A stretch of DNA of 64,000 bases from Clostridium swellfunianum (lineage in GTDB: Bacteria; Bacillota; Clostridia; Clostridiales; Clostridiaceae), in the NCBI RefSeq assembly GCF_023656515.1, contig NZ_JAMOFV010000006.1:458025-522024 (forward strand). The letters run 5' to 3'. Under the pieces are notes generated by a model. It saw nothing but the letters and a program-made list of their open reading frames with translations. It searched no databases and was not told the DNA's origin. Shown one piece after another: positions 25,837 through 34,783 of this stretch. The first letter of the stretch is position 1. The number at the start of each line of letters is the position of its first letter. Position numbers and translations under genes: made by a program.

Positions 25837-25917
25837 TACTTTCTTAAGGATTGCTTTAAGCTTTCTTGTATATTAAGTCTTATTATAAGACTGTACAAGA
25901 AAAGGAGGTTCAAATAA

Positions 25918-26841
25918 ATGAATAATACAGTGCTTAAGACTAAAAACTTAACTAAAAAATATAATAGTCATCTTGCTGTTGACAATGCTTCTATAGAGAT
26001 AAAACAAGGTGACATATTTGGGCTCGTAGGAAAAAACGGGGCAGGCAAAACAACACTGCTTAGAATGATAAGCGGGCTTACAATGCCTACAAGTGGTGAG
26101 ATAGAGCTTTTTGAGGAAACCTCAAGTGAAGGCTTAAATAAATCAAGAATGAGAACAGGCTCAATAATTGAAACCCCAAGCTTTTTTCCTTACCTGTCAG
26201 CAAGAAAAAATTTAGAGTATTACAGAATACAAAGAGGAATTGTTGAAAAGAATGTGCCTGAAGAAGCTTTAAGGCTTGTAGGCCTTCAGGATACAGGAAA
26301 TAAAAAGTTTAAGAACTTTTCCTTAGGAATGAAGCAGCGTTTAGGCTTAGCCCTTGCTGTAATGGCAAGTCCGGACATGCTAATTTTAGATGAGCCAATA
26401 AACGGACTAGATCCAACAGGAATAGTGGAATTTAGAGATATTCTATTAAGACTTAACAGAGAAAAAAATATAACCATTGTTATCTCTAGCCATATATTAA
26501 CGGAGCTTGCTCAGCTTGCTACCTGCTACGGCTTTATTAATGAAGGAAGATTTATAGAGCAAATATCAGCCAGTGATTTGCAGGAAAAGTGCAGAAGCTC
26601 CATTTCAGTAAAGGTAGACAGCACAGAAAAAGCTTCAGCAATAATTGAGAAAAAGCTTGGCTCAACCAGGTATGAAGTATTAAGCGGAAATGAGATAAGA
26701 ATCTTTGAACATATAGATAAACCTGAGGTTGTAGCTGAAGCACTTATAAATAGCGGTGTTAAGCTTTATTCTCTCAATCAGCTGGGAGCTAATCTTGAAA
26801 ATTACTTTATTGATTTGATTGGGGGTAATAAGCATGTTTAA
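25918..26841 (+). CDS. ABC transporter ATP-binding protein (lantibiotic/bacitracin-type)
   Basis: The 307-residue protein has Walker A LVGKNGAGKTTLLRM (about 34-48), signature FSLGMKQRLGLALA (LSGGQ replaced by FSLGM, as in BcrA/MutF-like ATPases), Walker B MLILDEPINGLDPTG and the H-loop SSHILTEL. The extra C-terminal domain (about 220-307) is common in BcrA-type proteins. With the permease it likely pumps or removes a membrane-active peptide. AAAGGAGG precedes ATG, and the stop overlaps the permease start. Confidence 0.85.
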   Translation: MNNTVLKTKNLTKKYNSHLAVDNASIEIKQGDIFGLVGKNGAGKTTLLRMISGLTMPTSGEIELFEETSSEGLNKSRMRTGSIIETPSFFPYLSARKNLEYYRIQRGIVEKNVPEEALRLVGLQDTGNKKFKNFSLGMKQRLGLALAVMASPDMLILDEPINGLDPTGIVEFRDILLRLNREKNITIVISSHILTELAQLATCYGFINEGRFIEQISASDLQEKCRSSISVKVDSTEKASAIIEKKLGSTRYEVLSGNEIRIFEHIDKPEVVAEALINSGVKLYSLNQLGANLENYFIDLIGGNKHV

Positions 26842-27580
26842 TTATATAAAAGCTGAATTATACAGAAACTTTAATCGTATGTACTTTTGGATGTTTACAG
26901 GCATTATAGCAGCCTTGCCGCTTTTGTTGATTATAGTAAGCAAAGTAAACAGTATTTCTGGAGTGAATCTTTCTATGCTTCTTGATACTACTCTACTTAT
27001 GCTTTCAATGCCTGTTTTCATGTTGGCAGGTATAATTGATATGGTTACTTCTGAAGAAAACAAGCACCAAACCATGAGAAATGTTATAACCTTTGGAGTT
27101 CCAAGACATAAATTTATTCTATCAAAGCTGATTGTTTCAGTAATACTTGCTTTTATAGCGGCTTTTATCATAATGACAGTTTTTTACGGAAGTACGGCAA
27201 TTTTATTTGGAATCGATGAGGGAGTAGCAGCAATTCTTCCAAAGGTAGCTATAAGACTGCTTACAGCTATACCGCTGTGGATTGGAGCTATCTCTATAGG
27301 AACCTTCCTTGGTATTGCCATAACCAACAATACACTTTTTGGCTTTGCTTATGCTGGAGTATTTTTCTTAACTTCAAAGATAATTTTTGTGCTTTCATAT
27401 TTTGTTTCTGAAAAATTTGCGAAGCTTAACAAGTATCTTATAACAACCAGACTAGCTGGCTTAAAAGCACCAAACTTGACTTCCAATGAGCTTTGGACTT
27501 CAGCGCTTATCGGGTTAGCTTACACTGTAGCTTTTGCAGTCATAAGCATGTTATATTTTAATAGAAAAGAAGTTAAATAA
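26834..27580 (+). CDS. ABC-2-type permease
   Basis: The 248-residue protein has six membrane helices in the ABC-2 arrangement, starting MFNYIKAELYRNFNRMYFWM and containing EENKHQTMRNVITFGVPRHK in the coupling loop and AISIGTFLGIAITNNTLFG. Start ATG 26834 follows GGGGGT and overlaps the ATPase stop by eight bases, so translation is coupled. It is the membrane partner of the preceding ATPase, probably for a peptide antibiotic or bacteriocin immunity. Confidence 0.85.
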   Translation: MFNYIKAELYRNFNRMYFWMFTGIIAALPLLLIIVSKVNSISGVNLSMLLDTTLLMLSMPVFMLAGIIDMVTSEENKHQTMRNVITFGVPRHKFILSKLIVSVILAFIAAFIIMTVFYGSTAILFGIDEGVAAILPKVAIRLLTAIPLWIGAISIGTFLGIAITNNTLFGFAYAGVFFLTSKIIFVLSYFVSEKFAKLNKYLITTRLAGLKAPNLTSNELWTSALIGLAYTVAFAVISMLYFNRKEVK

Positions 27581-27598
27581 TAAGAAAGGGTGATGTAT

Positions 27599-28498
27599 AT
27601 GGAGAAACTAATCATTTTTATGCTTATAGTTATTTTAATCCTAGTCGTCGCCCTTTATTTTTCGCTTAGAAAGAATATTAAGGGTGTGACTAATAGTTTA
27701 AGGCAAATCAACTCTACTAAGACAAACTCTAAAGTGCTAATTTCCTCAACAGATAATGAAGTAAGAGCCTTGGCTATGGAGATAAATAAAAGTCTTGAGG
27801 AAAAAAGTCATACAGAGGAAAAATATAAGCGAATGGATCATGAGCTTAGGCAAGCTATTGCAAACATATCCCATGACCTAAGGACACCCCTTACATCCAT
27901 TATGGGATATATGCAGCTTATTGAAGCTGAAAGCCTGCCTCAAACTGAAAGAAAAGAATATATAGATATTGTAAAGAAAAGGTCAAAAGCTCTTCAAATG
28001 CTTATTGGAGGCTTCTATGATTTGTCAAGGCTTGAAGCAAAGGAGTATAAATTTGAGCTTAAAACCCTAAATTTATATAATATACTAGGGGATATTACTG
28101 TCTCTTACTATAATGATTTTGTAAATAACGGAATTGAACCTGATATAAACCTTGATGAAAATATAAAGCTTATAATTGGGGATGAAAATGCAGTTCGCAG
28201 GATTTTTTCAAACCTTATACAAAACATTCTTAAGTATGGAAAAAACAATGTATCCATTTCTTTAAAGCAGAGTAATGGATATATAAGTACCATTTTTAAA
28301 AATGATGCACCAGATTTAAATGATAAGGATGCAGCTCACCTGTTTGAGCGCTTTTTTACAGGAGATAGGGCGCGTACTGGGAAAAGTACAGGACTTGGCC
28401 TTGCTATAGCTAAGCAGCTGGTAGAACAGATGGGCCATAAAATAGAGGCTAAGCTTGAAAATGGAAACCTTAGTATAGAGATTAGGTGGAAAATATAA
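27599..28498 (+). CDS. Sensor histidine kinase with single N-terminal membrane helix
   Basis: A membrane helix (about 3-22) leads into a short linker, a DHp domain with ISHDLRTPLTSIMGYMQ (phosphoacceptor His about 91) and an ATPase domain with RRIFSNLIQNILKYG (N box) and GKSTGLGLAIAKQL (G2 box). There is no large extracellular sensor, so it probably reads the state of the ABC transporter, as in transporter-linked kinases. ATG 27599 is preferred, eight bases after AAAGGG; GTG 27590 and ATG 27593 are also in frame. Last gene of the operon. Confidence 0.85.
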   Translation: MEKLIIFMLIVILILVVALYFSLRKNIKGVTNSLRQINSTKTNSKVLISSTDNEVRALAMEINKSLEEKSHTEEKYKRMDHELRQAIANISHDLRTPLTSIMGYMQLIEAESLPQTERKEYIDIVKKRSKALQMLIGGFYDLSRLEAKEYKFELKTLNLYNILGDITVSYYNDFVNNGIEPDINLDENIKLIIGDENAVRRIFSNLIQNILKYGKNNVSISLKQSNGYISTIFKNDAPDLNDKDAAHLFERFFTGDRARTGKSTGLGLAIAKQLVEQMGHKIEAKLENGNLSIEIRWKI

Positions 28499-28540
28499 AA
28501 AAGTAGAAGGCAACTTTTTAGGCGCCTTCTACTTTTTTAT
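28499..28540 (+). terminator. Terminator of the regulator-ABC-kinase operon
   Basis: AAAAAGTAGAAGGC pairs with GCCTTCTACTTTTTT and ends in T residues directly after the kinase stop. Confidence 0.9.
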
Positions 28541-28547
28541 ACCTTAA

Positions 28548-28666
28548 CCTGTTGTGCTAGTTAAAGTCTAACCCAGCAAGAAGGTATAAAATATGTGAAG
28601 CGAGCAGCTAATACAGCATATTTTATACCTTCTTGCGATGATTGGAGACTGAACTAGCACAACAGG
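28548..28666. repeat. Composite palindrome with two nested perfect inverted repeats
   Basis: The outer arms CCTGTTGTGCTAGTT (28548-28562) and AACTAGCACAACAGG (28652-28666) are perfect. The inner arms GCAAGAAGGTATAAAATATG (28576-28595) and its exact complement (28617-28636) are also perfect. AGTCT/AGACT pairs between them. It lies between convergent genes and may be a small mobile palindrome or a two-way terminator. Confidence 0.8.
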
Positions 28667-28677
28667 CTAAGTTAAAT

Positions 28678-29442
28678 TTATTTGTTCATGCCTGTGTATA
28701 TGAACACTGCGTCTCTTAAGAAAGCTGCAGTTCCAGGCTGCTCCTTATCATAGTAAGCAGTAAATCTTTCATCATCCACATACATTTGAGCAAGACCAGC
28801 ATGAGCCTCCTTGCTGTAATCATGCCAGTAGTAAGTAAGCCACTTCTTGTGCATTTCAGCAGCCTTTTGAGCAAGTTCTCCAGCTGGGTCTCCAGTTTTG
28901 AAAGCTTCAGCTAGAGTTTTACTTAAATCCTCTGAAAGCTTAGTAACCTCTTGGTACTCTTCTTCAGTCATGTTCATAAGCTTTGCATTTGACTTATTTA
29001 CTGTATCCTCGCCATACTTTTCTCTTACTTCCTTGCCATACTTCTTTTCGTTATCTTCAATCATATTTTTCTTAAAACCTTCGAATTTTTCTTTATTACT
29101 CATTGTAATCCTCCCTTCGGTTAGAGCTATAGTTTTATCTACATTAGCTATTAACGCGTCCAATTGTTTTCTTTTTTCAAGGAGCTTCTCACGATGTTCT
29201 TTTAGTGCAGCTGCTCCATCAAAGTCCGGTGCAGTTACTATATCTCTAATGCTTTCTAAGTTTACACCTAATTCTCTGTAAAATAATATTTGCTGAAGCC
29301 TGTCAACCTCTGCCTGACCATATATTCGATATCCTGAAGAATTGATTCTTGCCGGCTTTAGAATGCCAATCTCATCATAATATCGTAATGTTCTAGTACT
29401 GACACCAGCTAACTTTCCTAGCTTTTGCACTGTATATTCCAT
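28678..29442 (-). CDS. MerR-family regulator with TipAS drug-binding domain
   Basis: The 254-residue protein has the MerR winged helix (VQKLGKLAGVSTRTLRYYDEIGILKPARINSSGYRIY), a dimerising coiled coil (about 80-125), and a TipAS domain (about 135-250; EEEYQEVTKLSEDLSKTLAE, WLTYYWHDYSKEAHAGLAQMY, YYDKEQPGTAAFLRDAVFIY). TipAL and Mta bind thiopeptides or other drugs and activate export genes. Its own promoter has the 19-base spacer typical of MerR targets, so it is probably autoregulated. The start follows AAGGAGGCG. Confidence 0.9.
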   Translation of the reverse strand: MEYTVQKLGKLAGVSTRTLRYYDEIGILKPARINSSGYRIYGQAEVDRLQQILFYRELGVNLESIRDIVTAPDFDGAAALKEHREKLLEKRKQLDALIANVDKTIALTEGRITMSNKEKFEGFKKNMIEDNEKKYGKEVREKYGEDTVNKSNAKLMNMTEEEYQEVTKLSEDLSKTLAEAFKTGDPAGELAQKAAEMHKKWLTYYWHDYSKEAHAGLAQMYVDDERFTAYYDKEQPGTAAFLRDAVFIYTGMNK

Positions 29443-29465
29443 GTGTATCGCCTCCTTACAGTTTC

Positions 29466-29496
29466 AATATACACCTTTACGCCGCGTCAATGTCAA
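29466..29496 (-). promoter_or_regulatory. MerR-type promoter with 19-base spacer and dyad
   Basis: On the minus strand TTGACA (29496-29491), 19 bases and TATATT (29471-29466). The long spacer holds TTGACG-cgg-CGTAAA type dyad symmetry, the classic site for MerR-family activation by DNA twisting. It lies 24 bases ahead of the TipA-like gene. Confidence 0.75.
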
Positions 29497-29660
29497 CGAC
29501 TTTTTTAAAAAAATCTGATTCTGTTAAAGAATATTATTAACACCAGAATCAACACATAATCTTCCTATATAAGGCACTTTTACTGGTATAATTTTCTACT
29601 AAAGGCTTTACTGAGTTAAACCGATAATATAATGAAAAATTATAATTAGGGAGGCGTAAG

Positions 29661-31664
29661 ATGAAACCGATTAATAAACTCAATATCAGAAGCCTAAAAG
29701 TTAAGCTTTTAGCCATCACAATCAGTATCGCATTAATACCAATTACCGTACTAGGCATATTTGCTTATACAACAGCAAATAGAACTATGACAAAAGAATT
29801 TCACAGGTCTACATCAGAAACAATGAAAGAAGTCAGCAGAGGTATTGATAATTATTTTTCGGGATTAGAAAGTACTATCGATATGCTATCAAATAATGTT
29901 AATTTCAAGGAAATTGATATTCATTCTGAGCGTGAGCCTTTTGCGTTGGGATTTTTAAAAGATGTCAAAAGCGCTAGGCAGGATGTAGCAAGCGTATATA
30001 TGGCTCAACCTAATAAAAAGCTGGTAATTTATCCAGAAGTAAAATTAGGCAGTGATTTCGATCCCACAATTAGAGATTGGTATAAAAATGCCTTAAACAA
30101 TAAGGGGAAAATAGCGTATACCGAGCCCTATAAAGATGCATCCACGGGAAAAATGATGATATCTGTATCTAAGACCGTAGAGAGAGATGGGACACTAGTA
30201 GGTGTACTCACTATGGACATTGACTTAGACAAGTTATCAGGCCTTTTAAGTCAAATAACAATATCTGATAAGGGTTATGCCTTTATAGCAAGCTCAAAGG
30301 GTATTATGATAGCTCACCCGGATAAAAGCCTTTTAGGCGGCAATACCGCTACTACTCTTTCATATTGGGAAAATGCTGAAAAGCAAGAGTCAGGATATCA
30401 AACCTACTCATACAATGGTGAAGAGAAATTTATAAACTACACCACTAACAAGCAAACTGGGTGGAAGCTAATGGCCGCACTGCCTGTGACAGAGCTTACT
30501 AAAAATACAAGCGTTATACTTAACATGACTTTGCTAGTTACTGTTGTGGTAGGTATCATAGCTATTGTTGTTGCTATACTAATAAGCACCTCAATTTCTA
30601 AAAAGCTAAATGTACTTATGAAAACCTTTGAACAAGCGGCAGATGGAGACTTAACTGTTGGTGTAGATTTTAAATCAAAGGACGAATTCGCTGAGTTAGG
30701 CAGCCATTTTAATATGATGATGATGAAGATTGGGGAGTTAATTTTAAACGTTAAATCTTCAGCAGATGTTATATTTAAAACTTCAGACACTATAAACAGA
30801 ATGGCAACAGAGACAAGCTCTGCTATAAATGAAGTTGCTTTAACTATTGATCAGGTGGCGCAAGGAGCTTCCGAAACCTCGCAAGATATTCAAACAGGTG
30901 TTGATTCACTCGATGTGCTTGCCAGCCAAATTGATGAAATAGAAAGTCTTGCAAAAGACATGATAGCCTTATCAGAGCAATCAAATGGCTTAGGTCAAGA
31001 GGGATTAAAGGCTATGGGACTATTAACTGAAGCTACGGAAAAAACCAATAAGTCAACTGGAGTAATAGGCGAGGTAGTTTCAGACATGGACAGCACAACT
31101 AGCCAAATTGGCTTGATAACAGATACTATTAATAATATTGCAGCTCAGACAAACCTTTTAGCACTAAATGCTGCAATTGAAGCAGCTAGAGCTGGAGAGG
31201 CAGGAAGAGGCTTCTCTGTGGTAGCTGATGAAATTAGGAAACTAGCTGAGCAATCCACTTCTGCTACTAAGCAAATTCAGGTGCTAATAGAAGCTATAAA
31301 AAATAAATCCTCAATGGCAGTTAGGTCAATGGAGGAATCCAAAGCTACAGTAGTAGAGCAAAATAAAGCTGTAACCAACACTAAGGATATATTCAATAAA
31401 ATATTAGAGTCTGTTATGAAAATGGTTAAAGAAATAGAACTAATTCAAAGCTCTGTTGTAGAAACCAACAAAGGCAAACAGGATATAGTAAGCAGAATGC
31501 AAAATATTTCTGCTGTATCTGAGGAATCCTCAGCAAGTGCAGAAGAAGTTTCTGCAACTACACAAGAGGTTACTGCAGCTATGCATGAGTTTGCAAACTC
31601 ATCAGTACAGCTTAAAGAATTATCTGGTGAGCTAGAGCAGCAAATAAATAAATTTAAATTATAA
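29661..31664 (+). CDS. Methyl-accepting chemotaxis protein with dCache sensor
   Basis: The 667-residue receptor has a first membrane helix (about 13-36), an extracellular double-Cache-like region (about 40-280; [57 protein letters not shown]), a second helix (about 285-310), HAMP, and a long coiled-coil signalling domain. The hairpin tip reads [21 protein letters not shown]. No C-terminal CheR-binding pentapeptide is present. The ligand, probably a small amino acid or carboxylate in this family, is not clear. GGGAGGCG precedes ATG 29661. Confidence 0.9.
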   Translation: MKPINKLNIRSLKVKLLAITISIALIPITVLGIFAYTTANRTMTKEFHRSTSETMKEVSRGIDNYFSGLESTIDMLSNNVNFKEIDIHSEREPFALGFLKDVKSARQDVASVYMAQPNKKLVIYPEVKLGSDFDPTIRDWYKNALNNKGKIAYTEPYKDASTGKMMISVSKTVERDGTLVGVLTMDIDLDKLSGLLSQITISDKGYAFIASSKGIMIAHPDKSLLGGNTATTLSYWENAEKQESGYQTYSYNGEEKFINYTTNKQTGWKLMAALPVTELTKNTSVILNMTLLVTVVVGIIAIVVAILISTSISKKLNVLMKTFEQAADGDLTVGVDFKSKDEFAELGSHFNMMMMKIGELILNVKSSADVIFKTSDTINRMATETSSAINEVALTIDQVAQGASETSQDIQTGVDSLDVLASQIDEIESLAKDMIALSEQSNGLGQEGLKAMGLLTEATEKTNKSTGVIGEVVSDMDSTTSQIGLITDTINNIAAQTNLLALNAAIEAARAGEAGRGFSVVADEIRKLAEQSTSATKQIQVLIEAIKNKSSMAVRSMEESKATVVEQNKAVTNTKDIFNKILESVMKMVKEIELIQSSVVETNKGKQDIVSRMQNISAVSEESSASAEEVSATTQEVTAAMHEFANSSVQLKELSGELEQQINKFKL

Positions 31665-31684
31665 TTTGATTTTTTATATAAGAA

Positions 31685-31716
31685 GGTACCTTACAAAGCA
31701 TTGTAAGGTACTCTTT
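31685..31716 (+). terminator. Chemoreceptor gene terminator
   Basis: GTACCTTACAA and TTGTAAGGTAC form a perfect stem over AGCA, followed by TCTTTT. Confidence 0.85.
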
Positions 31717-31888
31717 TCATATTATTTTAATTTTGATTTTCCTGCCAATATATCATATAAAAAGCATTAATAGCAAAAAGGAACTCTTTTACCCTAAATT
31801 TTATAGAGTATAACTATTTAAATTGTACATACTGTTAATACAAGCTAATAATTTAGCTAATATATATACATTAAAGGAGGGTTTTAAT

Positions 31889-32077
31889 ATGGCAAGAAAT
31901 AGAGTATTAGTTCCCGAGGCAAAAGCAGGATTAGACAGATTTAAGATGGAAGCAGCTAGAGAAGTAGGAGTTAACCTTAAGGAAGGCTACAATGGGGATT
32001 TAACTTCAAGAGAAGCTGGATCAATAGGCGGCCAAATGGTTAAGAGAATGGTTGAAGCATACGAAAAAAATCTATAG
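31889..32077 (+). CDS. Alpha/beta-type small acid-soluble spore protein
   Basis: This 62-residue protein begins MARNRVLVPEAKAGLDRFKM and contains EVGVNLKEGYNGDLTSREAG and GGQMVKRMVEAYEKNL, the two conserved blocks of alpha/beta SASPs; the Glu-Ala/GPR protease-site region is around KMEAAREVG. Such proteins coat spore DNA and protect it from UV and heat. ATG 31889 follows AAAGGAGGG. An in-frame earlier TTG does not fit the family. It shows that the host makes spores. Confidence 0.95.
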   Translation: MARNRVLVPEAKAGLDRFKMEAAREVGVNLKEGYNGDLTSREAGSIGGQMVKRMVEAYEKNL

Positions 32078-32091
32078 TATTAATATAAAAT

Positions 32092-32150
32092 AATCAGTCA
32101 TCGCGATATCGTGATATCTTCTTATCATGATTTCACGATGGCTGATTTTT
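32092..32150 (+). terminator. SASP gene terminator
   Basis: AATCAGTCATCG...CGATGGCTGATT is the outer stem, with an inner stem CGTGATATC/ATCATG region, then TTTTTATTTTT. Confidence 0.75.
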
Positions 32151-32157
32151 ATTTTTG

Positions 32158-32208
32158 CGAATGTAGGTTCGTTTTCTTCTTGACTCGAATGTATGTTCGA
32201 GATATAAT
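32158..32208 (+). promoter_or_regulatory. SOS promoter with two LexA (DinR) boxes
   Basis: CGAATGTAGGTTCG lies at 32158-32171 and CGAATGTATGTTCG at 32186-32199, both close to the Gram-positive box CGAACNNNNGTTCG. The second box fills the 17-base spacer between TTGACT (32180-32185) and TATAAT (32203-32208), so LexA binding would block polymerase directly. Confidence 0.85.
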
Positions 32209-32337
32209 TTATTTATAATAATGGTAATGTCTAAGAACAGTGTTGATTTTTGAATGGGAACTTCCTCTAGGAAACCGTTCGCTGTGCAAGAGAGTCTGAT
32301 AGCTAATAATTTTGTATTAAGGAATGGAGAGTAGTTT

Positions 32338-32601
32338 ATGAAGGTTTATGCTAAGCCAATCGAAATGGTATGTTGGTTTGAAAAAACAGGTATGCCTCAT
32401 CCTGTCAGGTTTAGAATATCTAAAGAGGATGAGAGCGAGACTGTAATTAAGATTGACAGAATAATTACTGTAGATAAAGAAAGGCTGGCTGGCAATGAGA
32501 TGCTGGTTTTCAAATGCCAGAGTGTGATAAACAACGTGGCTAGAATATTCGAACTTAAATACGAGCTTGGGACTTGCAAATGGATGCTGTTTAAGATGTG
32601 A
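32338..32601 (+). CDS. Small SOS-controlled protein, unknown function
   Basis: This 87-residue soluble protein (MKVYAKPIEMVCWFEKTGMP..., ending ELGTCKWMLFKM) has alternating charged and hydrophobic strands and looks like a small beta fold. It resembles conserved clostridial proteins of unknown function that I recall near DNA-damage genes, but I cannot name a family. AATGGAGAG lies just before the ATG. The promoter has two LexA boxes, one between -35 and -10, and the leader is about 120 bases, so DNA-damage induction is well supported; the activity is not. Confidence 0.7.
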   Translation: MKVYAKPIEMVCWFEKTGMPHPVRFRISKEDESETVIKIDRIITVDKERLAGNEMLVFKCQSVINNVARIFELKYELGTCKWMLFKM

Positions 32602-32675
32602 ATTAGGTATGGCTTTAGTGTACATAGGAGATTGGGTATATATGAAAAATTTAAGATTTTATAGATTTTTGCAGC

Positions 32676-32717
32676 AAAAAACACACTATATTTTTAATCG
32701 AATATAGTGTGTTTTTA
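32676..32717. terminator. Bidirectional terminator
   Basis: ACACACTATATT and AATATAGTGTGT form a perfect stem, with AAAAA before and TTTTT after it. It separates the convergent genes ending at 32601 and 32739. Confidence 0.85.
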
Positions 32718-32738
32718 TGTGTTTAATTAGTATTTTAA

Positions 32739-34109
32739 CTATTTATCTTTAACTATATGAACCTTTTCATTGCCATAAAAAGATACTCTATAGTAAGAGC
32801 TGCCAGCTTTGTAAAATATCCATTGTCCTGCTGGATTGATTAAGGTGACATTTTTATCATCACTCATTTTTTTAACGTCGGTACCGTCTGTCTTCATTCT
32901 ATAAAGCTTGTTATAATCTGAGTTGTTTGAGAAATAGATATACTCTCCAAAAACATTCATGCTGCCTCCAGATAGTGCTGCATTTACTAAAGTTTTAGAG
33001 CTGCCATCTAAGTTTATTCTAAAGATGTTCCCGCCATTATCTGGTGAAACTGATGAAGCAGTATAATAAATATACTTATCTGTAACATTTAAGTTTCCAA
33101 CCTGATCCTCACTAAGCTTTACAGTTTTTTTACCATCTACACTTGTTTTATAGGGCTTGCCTTCACTCGTATAGTATACCCAGCCATCTTTAACTTCAAA
33201 ATTAGATATGTCTGCATTAAGCTTTTGGAGTTCTAGGTAGAAAGAAGCAAGCTTCTTGTCAGAGCCATCCTTATTTATTTGATAAATTTCACGTTTGCTG
33301 GAATCCTCTGATGCAGCAAGATAATAAATATAATTGCCATCAAAATCAAAATAATATATGTTTTCTTTTGACAAAAGAGTATTTTCTGTATTGTCTTTCT
33401 TAACCCTGTAGAGTTTTACATCTGAAGAGCTATACACGTTAAGATAATAAACCCACTGGTCGTCTACCTCAATGTACTGAGAATGAAGGTCGTTGATTTT
33501 TTCTTTGTCTGAATATCCGTCTGCAGTCATTCTATAGAGTGAATTGTCATCAGCCAGGTTCATATAATAAATCCAGCCGTCTCTTTCTACTGCTAGTCCA
33601 TGGTTTGCCTGATTAGCTCCACCCTCAGAAGAAAGCACGTTAGTTTTAAATTTTTCTTTAATAGTTTCCTGTTCTGTTTTGTAAAGAAAGTCAATGTTAT
33701 AAAGCTCTATATCATTCATGCCTCTTCCTTTGTATTCAGCCTGTGGATGATACCAGGTTGTCTCCTTGAAATAGCTGTCTAAGTCTTTATCGTTAAAAAC
33801 ATAGCCATGCCTTGCAAATATCTCAAAGCGTGCAAATTTTAAGGTGTTTACATCCCAATCCTTTACGTCTTTCTCAGTAATCTTTCTTAAATGACTGGCA
33901 GGCAATAAAAAGCCTTGCTTTTTTTCTTCATTTATTGTTTCAGTTGTTTTATCTGAAGTGATTTTTGGCTCTTCAACTGTTTTGACAGGAGAAATAGAAG
34001 CCTGCATATCTTTTGAAGAGTTGGACTTAAAGTACTTAATAGCTATAGCACCAACAACTATTAGCATTATTACGTTCAGTACTACGAGAATCTTTATAGT
34101 TTTTTTCAA
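32739..34109 (-). CDS. Membrane-anchored YARHG and DUF5050 domain protein
   Basis: An N-terminal membrane helix (about 5-26) is followed by a Ser/Thr/Glu-rich spacer and a YARHG domain (about 78-150; LKFARFEIFARHGYVFNDKD, WYHPQAEYKG). The rest (about 165-450) is a series of about 40-residue repeats with GWIYYMN, DQWVYYLN, GNYIYYLA and DKYIYYTA, the DUF5050/beta-propeller-like pattern. It faces outside the cell and may sense or bind wall material; no catalytic motif is seen. It is transcribed alone and ends at a shared terminator. Confidence 0.75.
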   Translation of the reverse strand: MKKTIKILVVLNVIMLIVVGAIAIKYFKSNSSKDMQASISPVKTVEEPKITSDKTTETINEEKKQGFLLPASHLRKITEKDVKDWDVNTLKFARFEIFARHGYVFNDKDLDSYFKETTWYHPQAEYKGRGMNDIELYNIDFLYKTEQETIKEKFKTNVLSSEGGANQANHGLAVERDGWIYYMNLADDNSLYRMTADGYSDKEKINDLHSQYIEVDDQWVYYLNVYSSSDVKLYRVKKDNTENTLLSKENIYYFDFDGNYIYYLAASEDSSKREIYQINKDGSDKKLASFYLELQKLNADISNFEVKDGWVYYTSEGKPYKTSVDGKKTVKLSEDQVGNLNVTDKYIYYTASSVSPDNGGNIFRINLDGSSKTLVNAALSGGSMNVFGEYIYFSNNSDYNKLYRMKTDGTDVKKMSDDKNVTLINPAGQWIFYKAGSSYYRVSFYGNEKVHIVKDK

Positions 34110-34265
34110 TTGTCATACCCCCATTGCTGATTGCTATTGTCTAGAAAGACTTGTTTTAGGTTTATGCAAAATTATCCTAAAACTCACTTTTTATTATCGA
34201 TAGTTTTCTTGGAGTTTTTAGTGGGGTATGAAAAAATTATGACTGTGTTTAAGAATAATGTTGAA

Positions 34266-34292
34266 ATTAAAAGGCAACCTTGAGGTTGCCTT
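34266..34292 (-). terminator. Terminator of the sigma/anti-sigma operon
   Basis: AAGGCAACC pairs with GGTTGCCTT over a four-base loop, and the minus-strand side runs into TTTTAATTT. Confidence 0.7.
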
Positions 34293-34345
34293 CGACTTGT
34301 CATAGAAGAAAATTGTCAGTTAACCTAACTTAGCATATGCTCATT

Positions 34346-34783
34346 TTACTTAATATTACTTTTGTACTTCTTCAAGAATACAAAGTTGCATATTAGTGAA
34401 ATGATAAACACTAAAACAAATATATATCCGATTGGTATTAATCCGAATGGCTCAACTAATGTCCCATCGGGCAAAACTTTTGACCCTATAACATTAAAGG
34501 CAATGAAACAAGTCATAGCTGCTAAACCCGAAACCAACATGGAACCTTTTGTGAACGAAACCTTCTTATCTCTTTTCCATTTTGCTGAAATATTTCCCAT
34601 TACTTTTATCCCCCCATCTGAAATATTTGGGTTTTCTAAATTTACTTTAAGTTTTTCCAATTCATCTAAGCATTGAGGACAGTTAGTTAAATGCTCTTCT
34701 ACTAACAAAGAACTTTCTTTACTACAAACTTTATCATAATACAATGGTAGCAAATCTCTAATAACTTCACATGATAATCTCAT
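34346..34783 (-). CDS. Anti-sigma factor with zinc finger (zf-HC2)
   Basis: The 145-residue protein has an N-terminal anti-sigma zinc-binding motif, EEHLTNCPQC (H-x3-C-x2-C), preceded by LLPLYYDKVCSKESS, and two membrane helices in the second half. Such proteins hold an ECF sigma factor at the membrane until a signal arrives. It overlaps the upstream sigma gene by four bases (ATGA-type), which fits a cognate pair. Confidence 0.85.
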   Translation of the reverse strand: MRLSCEVIRDLLPLYYDKVCSKESSLLVEEHLTNCPQCLDELEKLKVNLENPNISDGGIKVMGNISAKWKRDKKVSFTKGSMLVSGLAAMTCFIAFNVIGSKVLPDGTLVEPFGLIPIGYIFVLVFIISLICNFVFLKKYKSNIK

